Source: Bacteroidales bacterium
GTDB taxonomy: Bacteria > Bacteroidota > Bacteroidia > Bacteroidales > F082
Direction: 5' to 3'
Length of the DNA: 64,000 nucleotides
Assembly: GCA_017645275.1 (NCBI GenBank)
Contig: JAGCPH010000047.1
Span: forward strand, 55,983 to 119,982
The first letter of the stretch is position 1; every line of letters starts with the position of its first letter. A model generated the notes under the pieces. The model was not told the origin of the DNA. It searched no databases and saw nothing but the letters and a program-made list of their open reading frames with translations. Shown in pieces: positions 8,955 through 17,303 of this stretch. The position numbers and the translations under genes are program-made.

Positions 8955-9971
8955 ATGAATGTCACCGCAAAATCACCATCGAACATTGCAATAGTGAAAT
9001 ATTGGGGTAAACACGGTAACCAGTTGCCTAACAACCCCTCCGTCAGTTTCACCTTAAGCCGTTGTTTTACTGAGACATCGGTAACGTTTGAGCATAACAA
9101 TTCCGACAAATACGAACTAAGTTTCCTTTTCGATGGCAAAGAGTCACCGAAGTTTCAAGAGAAGATAGAGAAGTATCTCGTTGAAAATCAGCAGTATTTC
9201 GGTTTTTTGAAAGGTCTTGACCTGAAAATAGAGAGCTATAACTCGTTCCCGCATTCTTCGGGCATCGCCTCAAGTGCCTCTTCGATGAGTGCTCTTGTTT
9301 TATGTCTTATGAAGATAGAAAGGATTGTAAATCAAGATGTTACGCCGATAAATCTACAGAAAGCTTCGTTCTTGTCACGATTGGCATCGGGAAGTGCAGC
9401 GCGCTCGGTTTATCCCGTCATGGTACTTTGGGGAGCAACTCCTTCAGTGTCAACGAGTTCAGACGAATATGCAGTGCCTCTTGCCGATATGGTGGCTCCC
9501 GTGTTCCAGACCTACCACGACAGCATAATGATTGTGTCGAACAAAGAAAAAAGCGTGTCAAGCCGTGTGGGACATTCACTGATGAACGGCCACCCGCTCG
9601 CCGAACAACGTTACGTCACCGCACGTCACAACACCGAACAACTGCTCAGAGTGCTACACGATGGCGATGTCGATGAGTTTATAAAGATAGCGGAAGCGGA
9701 AGCCTTGCAACTTCACGAGATGATGGCAACATCAACACCATCGTATCGTCTGATGGAGCCTAACACCATAAAAATCATCGACTTAGTGAAGCGTTACCGC
9801 CAAGAGACAGGCACAAAAGTCTGTTTCACCCTCGACGCAGGACCTAATGTGCATGTGCTCTATCCCGACACCTGCGAACAGGCAGTGAAACAGTTTATAA
9901 AAGATGAATTGTTGCAATATTGTCATGAATATAAGTGGATTGACGATAAAGTATTGATTAACAATATGTAA
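8955..9971 (+). CDS. mvaD: Diphosphomevalonate decarboxylase
   Basis: A 338-aa GHMP-superfamily enzyme that converts mevalonate diphosphate to isopentenyl diphosphate with ATP and loss of CO2, in the cytoplasm. The N-terminus SPSNIAIVKYWGK and the NNPSVSFTL motif are diagnostic. The phosphate-binding loop is SSGIASSASSMSAL, and SRLASGSAARSV follows the ATP loop as in the family. Near the end, TLDAGPNVHVLY is the conserved GHMP C-terminal motif. The gene is followed 8 bases later by mevalonate kinase, so two mevalonate steps share an operon. The start is fixed by the family N-terminus although the promoter box is only 4 bases away. Confidence 0.95.
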   Translation: MNVTAKSPSNIAIVKYWGKHGNQLPNNPSVSFTLSRCFTETSVTFEHNNSDKYELSFLFDGKESPKFQEKIEKYLVENQQYFGFLKGLDLKIESYNSFPHSSGIASSASSMSALVLCLMKIERIVNQDVTPINLQKASFLSRLASGSAARSVYPVMVLWGATPSVSTSSDEYAVPLADMVAPVFQTYHDSIMIVSNKEKSVSSRVGHSLMNGHPLAEQRYVTARHNTEQLLRVLHDGDVDEFIKIAEAEALQLHEMMATSTPSYRLMEPNTIKIIDLVKRYRQETGTKVCFTLDAGPNVHVLYPDTCEQAVKQFIKDELLQYCHEYKWIDDKVLINNM

Positions 9972-9979
9972 TATAGGCC

Positions 9980-10882
9980 ATGGAAATAAAGCATTATTTC
10001 GGAAAAGTGATTCTATTCGGCGAATATTCAATGATTTACGGCTCGCCGGCGCTTCTTATGCCACTGTACACGGGTTCGTCGCATTGGGACTATATCTGGC
10101 GTAACCATGGAAAGAAAAACTATTCGTCGAACCGTAGCCTGCATGCCTTCGCAAACTACCTTGAGAAAGACGCATATTTTACCGAAAAGATTGATATTGA
10201 GAAGTTTAGAGCCGAACTGAAAAAAGGTCTCTTTCTCGATTCATGCATCCCATCGGGCTATGGCGTGGGTAGCTCAGGCGCTCTCACTGCCGCCGTCTAC
10301 GACCGTTTCAAATCAACAGAGATTGAAGATTTGCTGGAACTGAAGAAGTTTTTGGGCGACATGGAGAACTGTTTCCATGGCAGCAGCTCAGGCCTCGACC
10401 CGCTGCAGTGTTACCTTGGCAAGCCTTTCATCCTCACCGAAGACAAAAAAATCACCATACTGGAAAAGGATTTCGTTCCTGAAGACATCCATATCTTCTT
10501 GATTGACAGTAAGATAAAGAGTGACACAAAGTCGCTGGTCAACTATTTTAAAGGTCAGCGCGAGAACCCGAGCTATCTGAAGGCTTTCAACGAGCTGTAC
10601 TATCCTTTCGTGGGCCGCTGCATCAACTCATTGGTGGCAGGCAATACCGACAAATTCTTCGACGACTTGCTGCATCTGTCTTATTATCAGACAGTTATGC
10701 TGCGCCCTATGGTTACCGACGATATGATGCCGCTGTTCTCACTAAAGCGTGAAAATGTGCATTTCCAAATAAAGATATGCGGATCCGGAGGCGGCGGTTA
10801 CTTCCTCGGATTTGCCGACGATGTCGAGAAAACTAATGAATTTATGAAGGAAAACGACTACCCAATAACTTGGATAGTCTAG
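9980..10882 (+). CDS. mvk: Mevalonate kinase (GHMP kinase)
   Basis: A 300-aa GHMP kinase phosphorylating mevalonate with ATP. It starts with FGKVILFGEYSMIYGS, the substrate-binding opening of the family. The ATP loop is PSGYGVGSSGALTAA (about residues 91-105), followed by the SSSGLDPL motif near 132, and the C-terminal glycine loop is KICGSGGGGYFLGF (about 265-278). Its position 8 bases after mvaD supports the mevalonate assignment; a phosphomevalonate kinase role cannot be excluded from sequence alone. The remaining step candidates, a GYDIA GHMP kinase and HMG-CoA reductase, are 43 kb away. It ends 5 bases from the convergent LRR gene. Confidence 0.87.
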   Translation: MEIKHYFGKVILFGEYSMIYGSPALLMPLYTGSSHWDYIWRNHGKKNYSSNRSLHAFANYLEKDAYFTEKIDIEKFRAELKKGLFLDSCIPSGYGVGSSGALTAAVYDRFKSTEIEDLLELKKFLGDMENCFHGSSSGLDPLQCYLGKPFILTEDKKITILEKDFVPEDIHIFLIDSKIKSDTKSLVNYFKGQRENPSYLKAFNELYYPFVGRCINSLVAGNTDKFFDDLLHLSYYQTVMLRPMVTDDMMPLFSLKRENVHFQIKICGSGGGGYFLGFADDVEKTNEFMKENDYPITWIV

Positions 10883-10887
10883 TTTTC

Positions 10888-13407
10888 CTAGTGATACACG
10901 ATATTAATATCGGGTCTCTTATTTCTTAAGTTGTTGATTTCCTTCGACTTAATCTTGGTGTTAATCGCCTTGATGTATCTCAACGATTCTATTTTACTAA
11001 CTGGTGACAACGTCTTCACATTGGTGTTGGCGATGTTCAACTCCTCAAGCGATGTGCAAGATGATAACATCTTGATATTCTTGATTTTAGTGTTCGCAAT
11101 GTTGAGATCACGCAGCTCTTTCATGTCTTCCAACGCGTTAATGTCAATGACGTTGGTGTTTTCGATCGAGAGGACCTCCAGCGATTTGATGTTGTTCAGC
11201 ACACTCAAGTCGGTGATGGCATTGCCGTCGATGTTGAGCTCTCTGAGTTGCTGCAACTCGCTGAGCGGACTCAAATCAGTGATATGATTGTCGTTGATAA
11301 TCAATTTCTTAAGGAAAAGAAGCTTTGTCAGCGGCTCGAGGTTGTTGATGACTGTTCTCGGGTCGACGGTGAGCTCCTCAATGTTAGCGATAGCCTGTAA
11401 TTGCTCGGCTTTCGGGTTGGTGTCGATGTCGATGGTGTTGCGGAATACCTCTCTCCAGTTGTTGTCGAGAGTGTTCCACCAGATGCGTAACTCCTCGGTC
11501 TGGTATATCACCGTGACTTTCGGCTGCGCAAGTCTCAGCTTCAGCACCTGGTCTGATTTTACCTTAGTGCTTTCTGCATTGATTTTCACCAAGTTAGATA
11601 GATTGCACAAGCACTCAAGCTTTGCCACGTTAGTGTTCTCCATATTGATTTCCTGGAGGTTGGTGAGGTCGCTAAGTGGTGTCAAATCAGTCACTTTGGT
11701 GTTCTTGATGTTCAGATAACGCAGGTTGTGCAATGTGTGCAACGGAGTGAGGTCGGCAATCTTTGAGCCTTCAATATTGAGCTCTTCAAGGTCTGTCAGA
11801 CGCTCGATAGGCAAAGCATCCAAAAATGAATGGTCGAGAGTTAACGACTTCATGCAGATGATGTGATGCAGATCCTCCGGACTCGGGTCGAGGTCAGTGT
11901 TGTTTTGTGCTGCAAAGACCCTCTTCCATGAGATGTGAAGCCTGTTCCACCAGTCTTGCAACGCCTTCGTCTCGTAAATGACTATGACCTTGCGGTTTAT
12001 CTGTCGGAAACTTTCCGCTTTATCAGAATCAATCTTGGTGTTGTCGCAATAAATCCTTACCAAACTCTGCAGGTTCTCGAGAGGAGTGATGTCGCTGACA
12101 CCTGTGTTGCGGCACTGTAACTCATTGAGTTTGCTGAGGTTAGCTAACGGAGTCAAATCTGTGACATAGGTGTTGTCGATAACCAAAACTTGAAGATTCT
12201 CAAGGTTTTCAACAGATGAAATGTCTTCAATGTCGGTATTGCTGATATTTAAGAAACGCAGCGACTGAGGCAGCATTATTGAGTCGAGACTTGCTACTTT
12301 TGTGCTCGATATGTTAAGATCCACAAGCTGTTCGCAGTTTTCAAGCATGCTGATGTCGTAAACGTCAGTGCCAGAAACCGACAAGTTGGTCAGCTGACCG
12401 TAAAGACCGATGATTTCAATGTCGTTCAAACGAATGTTTTCGGCATTCAACACCTTGATGTTGTTGGCGTATCTCAAATCGGAGATGTTGGTAATCAGTG
12501 TATTGCTGATGTCTAATGTATTGATTTTGTTGAGGTTTCTGATAGGGGAGATGTCCTCTACATTGGTGTTCGAGCAGTCGAGATTTTGCAGCTCTGAAAG
12601 CTCATTCAACGGTTCGAGTGTGGTGACGTTTTTGTTGTTGCTGACATCAACGTCGGTGATCTTGGTGATACTCGTCAGCTGTTCGTACAACGCCGGCATG
12701 TCACAAGCTATCGTGCTTTCCCAGAGACTGTCGTTCACTATGACGATAGAGTCGCGGTAGATGTGGATGATGTTTGACAGTTCTATGGAGTCGAGAATGT
12801 ATTTGTTGTCGCCAAAATACATCTTCCATACTGACGGCATGCGGTTCCACCATACTCTAAGTTCTTCAGTCTCATTGAGTTTGGTGGTGTACATGCTCGC
12901 TATCTTGAGGTCTTTTTTCGAACGGTCGACGTTGACCTCCATGTATCTTTTTATCGTGCTGTTGACCGTGTCGCCCACTATATTATGTCCGACGATGGTT
13001 CTCATCATCGTCACTTTGAAAAATGTCTCGCCGTTTTCGGCTGTCTGAGGTTTGATATCCTCCACTTTCAACGTGAATGCCGCGTCTTTGAAGAAGAAAT
13101 CAATGTCTTTCAGGTAGGCTTGGACATCTTTATTAATATGTGTGCTGCGGTTGTCGTCAAGGTCGTCTTCAATCTGGACCTCGTCGTCGCGGAAAATCTT
13201 CGCATAGCTTTCCTTGAAGATGATGTCTTTCTCTTGCGCAGTGTTTTCAGGGTCTCCGATGAATGTGAATGTCTCCTCCAGATATTTGACCATGGTCCTT
13301 ATCTGTTGCGAATACTCGTCAATCTCGGCTTTGCTGAGGTTGGATTTCTGTGCGCTTACGCCTTGGCTTAACAAAAACAGAATCGCGATAAAAAGTAGTT
13401 TTTTCAT
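10888..13407 (-). CDS. Exported leucine-rich repeat protein with three WWN modules
   Basis: An 839-aa protein with a signal peptide (to about residue 19), an NTF2-like-looking N-terminal region (about 25-180) and a large LRR region of the SDS22/internalin type (units such as LEELNIxxTxIxDLTPL). The LRR region is divided by a repeated insert. ELRVWWNRMPSVWKMYF (183-198), ALQDWWNRLHISWKRVF (482-498) and ELRIWWNTLDNNWREVF (639-655) each start a new block, and blocks end with an RxxVxVIY-type strand (472-478, 627-635, 831-838). The last block ends exactly at the stop. There is no sorting domain, so it is probably periplasmic. It is the last gene of a four-gene operon and overlaps the previous gene as ATGA. 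A binding role is likely from the LRRs; the ligand is unknown. Confidence 0.85.
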   Translation of the reverse strand: MKKLLFIAILFLLSQGVSAQKSNLSKAEIDEYSQQIRTMVKYLEETFTFIGDPENTAQEKDIIFKESYAKIFRDDEVQIEDDLDDNRSTHINKDVQAYLKDIDFFFKDAAFTLKVEDIKPQTAENGETFFKVTMMRTIVGHNIVGDTVNSTIKRYMEVNVDRSKKDLKIASMYTTKLNETEELRVWWNRMPSVWKMYFGDNKYILDSIELSNIIHIYRDSIVIVNDSLWESTIACDMPALYEQLTSITKITDVDVSNNKNVTTLEPLNELSELQNLDCSNTNVEDISPIRNLNKINTLDISNTLITNISDLRYANNIKVLNAENIRLNDIEIIGLYGQLTNLSVSGTDVYDISMLENCEQLVDLNISSTKVASLDSIMLPQSLRFLNISNTDIEDISSVENLENLQVLVIDNTYVTDLTPLANLSKLNELQCRNTGVSDITPLENLQSLVRIYCDNTKIDSDKAESFRQINRKVIVIYETKALQDWWNRLHISWKRVFAAQNNTDLDPSPEDLHHIICMKSLTLDHSFLDALPIERLTDLEELNIEGSKIADLTPLHTLHNLRYLNIKNTKVTDLTPLSDLTNLQEINMENTNVAKLECLCNLSNLVKINAESTKVKSDQVLKLRLAQPKVTVIYQTEELRIWWNTLDNNWREVFRNTIDIDTNPKAEQLQAIANIEELTVDPRTVINNLEPLTKLLFLKKLIINDNHITDLSPLSELQQLRELNIDGNAITDLSVLNNIKSLEVLSIENTNVIDINALEDMKELRDLNIANTKIKNIKMLSSCTSLEELNIANTNVKTLSPVSKIESLRYIKAINTKIKSKEINNLRNKRPDINIVYH

Positions 13408-14249
13408 TGTCTGGGTTGATAAATCTTTAAAAGTGTTTCTTTTTCAGGTGCTTTGAGGTAGATAAGGTTTGAGATGAGCCAGCCAGAGTTATAGCCGCTG
13501 CGGTTGAACCATGACACCTCAAAATACCAGTTGTCGATCTGCAAGACATGGAATTTAACGCTTTCCACGTGGTCGAATTTCAGGTTGCCTTGTTTTATCT
13601 CATAGAAAAACAATGTGAGATAATCTGGCGTATATTCGTTAGATGCATAATACTCAATGACTTGCGAGTCTTCGAAAATCTTATAGATATTCATAAAATC
13701 GAGCTCGTGGCTCTGCGGATGCAGAAAGTGTTTCTCGCGTTCCGAAAGCTCTCCTTGAGGGAAATACTTCTGAAATTCCGAGAAAAACACGTTTGAAAGC
13801 ACCCATTTTGATCCGAGACCTTCTTTCTCGATAGCCAAAATCATGCTGACGTCGACTTCTTTGCCTTTCCAGATGAATTTTGCTGATACTTCCGAAAACC
13901 ATTCACCGCCAAGGAATTCGATGTATTGGTTGTTTTTGGTGAGGTCTTCGATGAAGAAATCGCGTAAAGTGCCGTTTGTTCTGGGGTTTTCGAGGTCGAA
14001 CAACAGTGGTATCGATTCTCTGCGCTTGACAGGATTGCGATAGTCTTTATCGCCTGGATACAAACGCTTGCCCGAAGGGTCTTCCTCGTAGTTGAAACGG
14101 TGCATAAACTGCCCCATCTGCTTGGTCATGGTGTAGAACTCGCGTTCATCCACCTGGACGTCGCCGAGATTGCCCACCACTTGGGCGTTGGCTTTATAAA
14201 ATAGTGCCAGCAGTAATACTGGCACTATGATTTTCAAAAACTTAGTCAT
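13404..14249 (-). CDS. Exported protein of unknown function, operon with LRR protein
   Basis: A 281-aa protein with a signal peptide (cleavage after KANA, about residue 22) and no lipobox. I do not recognise a family. The region about residues 40-160 (FMHRFN, IPLLFDLEN, FLGGEWFSEVSAKFIWKG) has the helix-then-beta-sheet pattern of NTF2-like domains and may be related to the domains in the two neighbouring gene products. The C-terminal part (FDHVESVKFHVLQIDNWYFE) repeats a beta-rich pattern. The start codon overlaps the stop of the upstream 194-aa gene by one base, and the stop overlaps the LRR start by four bases, so translation is tightly coupled. Confidence 0.75.
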   Translation of the reverse strand: MTKFLKIIVPVLLLALFYKANAQVVGNLGDVQVDEREFYTMTKQMGQFMHRFNYEEDPSGKRLYPGDKDYRNPVKRRESIPLLFDLENPRTNGTLRDFFIEDLTKNNQYIEFLGGEWFSEVSAKFIWKGKEVDVSMILAIEKEGLGSKWVLSNVFFSEFQKYFPQGELSEREKHFLHPQSHELDFMNIYKIFEDSQVIEYYASNEYTPDYLTLFFYEIKQGNLKFDHVESVKFHVLQIDNWYFEVSWFNRSGYNSGWLISNLIYLKAPEKETLLKIYQPRQ

Positions 14250-14833
14250 TATTTATGAGTTGTCTCCTTTACACGCATGTCGCCGAGTAACACATCCCAG
14301 AAGCCGATGAGCTTGCCGCCGATCTGTGTCTCTTTGCGCTTCACGTAAACAGTGATGTCTTTCTTTGTGGTGTCCTGATAAACGAGTCTGCCTTCAGCGT
14401 CATAGCCTTTGAATGTCTGGAAGATGGTAATCACACCGACATATGTTCCGTCAGGTTGACGCTGTAAATCCGACACATACTGAATCTTATACCAGTCGAT
14501 CTCGACGCGGTCGTAGTTGAGGCGCATCAGTCTCTCAAGGTATTTACGTACTTTGTAATACTCGACTTTTGTCTTCGACAATGATGAAACGCCGATCTCT
14601 GCATCTGGTGCGAAGAGCTCTTCGGCACGGTCGATAACGCGGTTGGCCTCGCTCCATGGAGTGTTCTTCGAGCCAATCAGTTTGACATATTTAGAGAGGT
14701 CGCGGACCTTCTCAAGTGCAAGACTGTCAATGGCCTGTTTGCGCTCAGGGTTGAGCTCCGGCTCCTGTGCGAAAGCCTGATAGCCTGTGAGTGCGAAAAA
14801 TGCGAATGCTATTGCAAATAATACCTTTTTCAT
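14249..14833 (-). CDS. Small exported protein of unknown function (NTF2-like pattern)
   Basis: A 194-aa protein with a signal peptide (cleaved after QAFA, about residue 22). The mature part has a helical start (VRDLSKYVKLIGS, VIDRAEELF), the sequence DAEIGVSSL, and then strands YKIQYVSDL, GTYVGVITIFQT and KDITVYVKRKE. This is the layout of a SnoaL/NTF2-like fold. The same pattern occurs in residues 30-175 of the LRR protein two genes downstream (IGDPENT, KIFRDDEVQI, FFKVTMMRTIVG). Function unknown. It begins 1 base before the stop of the upstream lipoprotein gene and is followed directly by the 281-aa gene, clearly in one operon. Confidence 0.75.
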   Translation of the reverse strand: MKKVLFAIAFAFFALTGYQAFAQEPELNPERKQAIDSLALEKVRDLSKYVKLIGSKNTPWSEANRVIDRAEELFAPDAEIGVSSLSKTKVEYYKVRKYLERLMRLNYDRVEIDWYKIQYVSDLQRQPDGTYVGVITIFQTFKGYDAEGRLVYQDTTKKDITVYVKRKETQIGGKLIGFWDVLLGDMRVKETTHK

Positions 14834-14834
14834 C

Positions 14835-15476
14835 TTATTTCTTTTTTAATTCGAGTTGTTTAATCTTGTTGTCTGAGTTATAGATGACGTCGTTGACAAT
14901 CACGCTGACCTTCTTCTGATCCTTGATGTAGTTGAGATAGTTCTGTGCTGTCGTCGGACGGTCATAGTCGCCGTAGTTGTTGAGAAGGATGAGCACCACT
15001 GCGTCAGGTGACTCGAACATCTTCAAGGCATCTCTGATATAACCATTGGCTGTGTTGACGTCTTTGGCGTTTGCAATCATGTTGAAATACTCTGTCAAAC
15101 CAGTCTTAGGCTTGTTTTGCTCCTCGAGCTCGCGCAGACGTTGCTCTTCGGCGAGACGCTGCTCCTCCGCTAGACGGTCTCTCTCAGCAATCTCACGTGC
15201 TATCTTAGCCTCAGCACGGTCGATCATTTCCATGATTTCAGGGTTTTTCTTCGAGAAATCAACCTGTTTGATCTCGTTGACACGGGCCTGCTGCTCCTCC
15301 AACGACCACTCTGTGGTTCCGTCCAAAATGGCGTTCAAATCCTTGGTGGCCTGCTCGACCTTGGCCTTGTACTCTTTCTTTGTCATCTTGCCTGATGACT
15401 TGCAACTTGTTGCACCACAGATAGTTACGAGGGCAACCATTGCGATAATGATGATGCTTTTTAAATGCTTAAACAT
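14835..15476 (-). CDS. Lipoprotein with coiled coil, first gene of the LRR operon
   Basis: A 213-aa lipoprotein (lipobox near CGATSC, about residues 20-25). A charged helix with ERDRLAEEQRLAEEQ (about 97-118) should form a coiled coil. The C-terminal domain (TGLTEYFNMIANAKD, DAVVLILLNNYGDYDRP, VSVIVNDVIYNSD) is a small alpha/beta unit that I do not recognise. It is the promoter-proximal gene of a four-gene operon whose other products are all exported. It may anchor or scaffold them at the outer membrane; this is inference from order and signals only. Confidence 0.75.
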   Translation of the reverse strand: MFKHLKSIIIIAMVALVTICGATSCKSSGKMTKKEYKAKVEQATKDLNAILDGTTEWSLEEQQARVNEIKQVDFSKKNPEIMEMIDRAEAKIAREIAERDRLAEEQRLAEEQRLRELEEQNKPKTGLTEYFNMIANAKDVNTANGYIRDALKMFESPDAVVLILLNNYGDYDRPTTAQNYLNYIKDQKKVSVIVNDVIYNSDNKIKQLELKKK

Positions 15477-15581
15477 ATTACTTAAAATTTTGTTTACACA
15501 ATATTAATAACTCGCAAAGTTAAGAAATATTTTGATATTGTGTACGATAATTCAAGATTTTTTAGCAATTTTGATGTCGAA

Positions 15582-17276
15582 ATGAAATATTACAACATCC
15601 CGATATTTTTGCCCGAACTGGCGTGTCCTTTCCGATGCGTCTATTGCAACCAATTTAGCATTACTGGAAAGCAGCAAATACCTGATATTCAATATGTTAA
15701 AAATACAATAGACCAATATTTATCTTCTTTTACGGAAAATGACAGGTTCGTCGAGGTGGCGTTTTTCGGCGGAAATTTCACAGGTTTGCCCGAAAAAATG
15801 CAGGACGATTTTCTGAAAATTGTGCAGCCTTACCTCGAAAAAGGCGTAATTCAGGGCATACGATGCAGCACCCGACCAGATTATATCGACGAAAAAAGGA
15901 TGAAAGCATTGAAAAACTTCGGGGTGCGCAACATTGAACTCGGTGCGCAGACCACCAACGACGAGATCTTGCGTAGATGCGGCCGCGGACACACTTTTAG
16001 AGATATCGAAAATGCATCGCAAATCATTGTGGGTGAGGGTATTACACTCGGCTTGCAGATGATGCTCGGACTGCCGTTCGACACATTCGAGAACGATATG
16101 CAAACTGCCCACGATATCGTCAGACTTGGCGCAAAAGAGACACGCATCTATCCGTGTATAGTGGTGAAAGACACTGAGTTAGAGCGACTTTACCATGCTG
16201 GTGAATATAAACCTCTGACACTGGATGAGGCTGTGGAACAGTCGGCGACGTTGTATGAATATTTCACCGAAAACGACGTTAAAGTCCTCCGAATAGGCCT
16301 TCACACCTCCGACGACCTGAATGGTGCAGCTTATGTTGCCGGTCCTTACCATAAAAACTTCGCCGAGATGGTCTTCAGTCGCTTATGGGGCCGCAAATTC
16401 GACAAAATTGACGAGAAATCGGATAGCGTCACCATTGAAGTCCCTGAAAATCAATTGAATCACGCAATAGGGTATAAGGGGGAGAACAAGAAAAAACTGT
16501 TAGAACGATATAAAAAGGTCGTCATTACCTGTAGAGACGCACGGCCGTGCGTCTCTACAGGTAACATCCAAACCATCATCGCCAGTGCCACAATGCCAGC
16601 CGAAGCTCGTGAGAATCTCTCAAAACACGGCAACGTTTGTTGGCTCGAGCCCTCCAATGCCGCCTATCCATCAATTTCGTCACACCCCGACATTTTCTGT
16701 TTTTGCCATAACGAAAGACATTGTGACACAATAATTTGCGCGAAAAATGTCCACATTAATTTGCCCGAAAACATCAAGGTGGAAAAGGGTGGGAAATCTG
16801 TCGGAAACAAGTATCCGGAGACCTGCCATTTTAACGCTGTTGGTGTTGGTAATATATTGATACATAATTTGTTATATACTGACTCGGCCATTTGCAACCT
16901 GTATGGACAAATGTGGAAGAAATCCGTGCAACTCAATGTAAATCAAGGATATACGCGATGCAATTTGTTGGCGCTGGATGAACATAACTATATCACCTCC
17001 GATTTCGGCATAAAACGAGTCTTGGAAGAGAACAATTTCAATGTCTTTTATGTTGATCCGCATCAAATCACGTTACCTGGTCAGAAATATGGATTTTTCC
17101 CAGGCTGCTGCGGCATGTTTGGCGATAATCTTGTGGTGTGCGGCTCACTGAAACATCTCAAGGAATGTAAGGAACTGCGGAAGTTTGTTCGTCGCAACGG
17201 TATGAAAATCATCGAGTTGTACGACGGCGAGCTTGTGGACGTGGGAAGCATTTTCTTTGTGAATCCAAAAGAATAA
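15582..17276 (+). CDS. Radical SAM protein (Elp3/YhcC-like) fused to DUF6873 (GME-fold) domain
   Basis: A 564-aa two-domain protein. The N-terminal domain (about 1-310) is a radical SAM enzyme: ACPFRCVYCNQ carries the CxxxCxxC [4Fe-4S] cluster motif, and FFGGNFTG, STRPDYI and IELGAQTT follow as in Elp3/YhcC-like proteins. The C-terminal domain (about 345-562) shows SSHPDIFCF, YPETCHFNAV, NQGYTRCN, SDFGI, FFPGCCGMFGDN and DVGSIFF, which I match from memory to DUF6873, a predicted guanidino-enzyme fold. The join (residues 315-328) is encoded by a perfect 40-bp palindrome. A GTG frame opens at 15540, but the ATG at 15582 gives the usual MKYYNIPIFLPE start. The substrate is unknown. Confidence 0.8.
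   Translation: MKYYNIPIFLPELACPFRCVYCNQFSITGKQQIPDIQYVKNTIDQYLSSFTENDRFVEVAFFGGNFTGLPEKMQDDFLKIVQPYLEKGVIQGIRCSTRPDYIDEKRMKALKNFGVRNIELGAQTTNDEILRRCGRGHTFRDIENASQIIVGEGITLGLQMMLGLPFDTFENDMQTAHDIVRLGAKETRIYPCIVVKDTELERLYHAGEYKPLTLDEAVEQSATLYEYFTENDVKVLRIGLHTSDDLNGAAYVAGPYHKNFAEMVFSRLWGRKFDKIDEKSDSVTIEVPENQLNHAIGYKGENKKKLLERYKKVVITCRDARPCVSTGNIQTIIASATMPAEARENLSKHGNVCWLEPSNAAYPSISSHPDIFCFCHNERHCDTIICAKNVHINLPENIKVEKGGKSVGNKYPETCHFNAVGVGNILIHNLLYTDSAICNLYGQMWKKSVQLNVNQGYTRCNLLALDEHNYITSDFGIKRVLEENNFNVFYVDPHQITLPGQKYGFFPGCCGMFGDNLVVCGSLKHLKECKELRKFVRRNGMKIIELYDGELVDVGSIFFVNPKE
16525..16564. repeat. Perfect 40-bp palindrome inside a coding region
   Basis: Each 20-base arm (TTACCTGTAGAGACGCACGG and its reverse complement) matches without a mismatch and without a loop. 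It is read in frame as part of the radical SAM/DUF6873 protein (Ile-Thr-Cys-Arg-Asp-Ala-Arg-Pro-Cys-Val-Ser-Thr-Gly-Asn), at the seam between the domains. It shares the GTAGAGACG arm with the elements at 18810 and 57787. Confidence 0.95.
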
Positions 17277-17281
17277 AATGT

Positions 17282-17289
17282 TATTTTTG
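17282..17289 (+). promoter_or_regulatory. -7 box for the U32 peptidase gene
   Basis: TATTTTTG, fitting TAnnTTTG, ends 14 bases before the GTG start at 17304 and begins 5 bases after the previous stop. Confidence 0.45.
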
Positions 17290-17303
17290 CAAAAATATTT
17301 GTC

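Noticed and set aside
15540-15581. GTG start for the radical SAM fusion protein
   Set aside because: The first 14 codons do not match the family; the ATG at 15582 gives the usual N-terminus.
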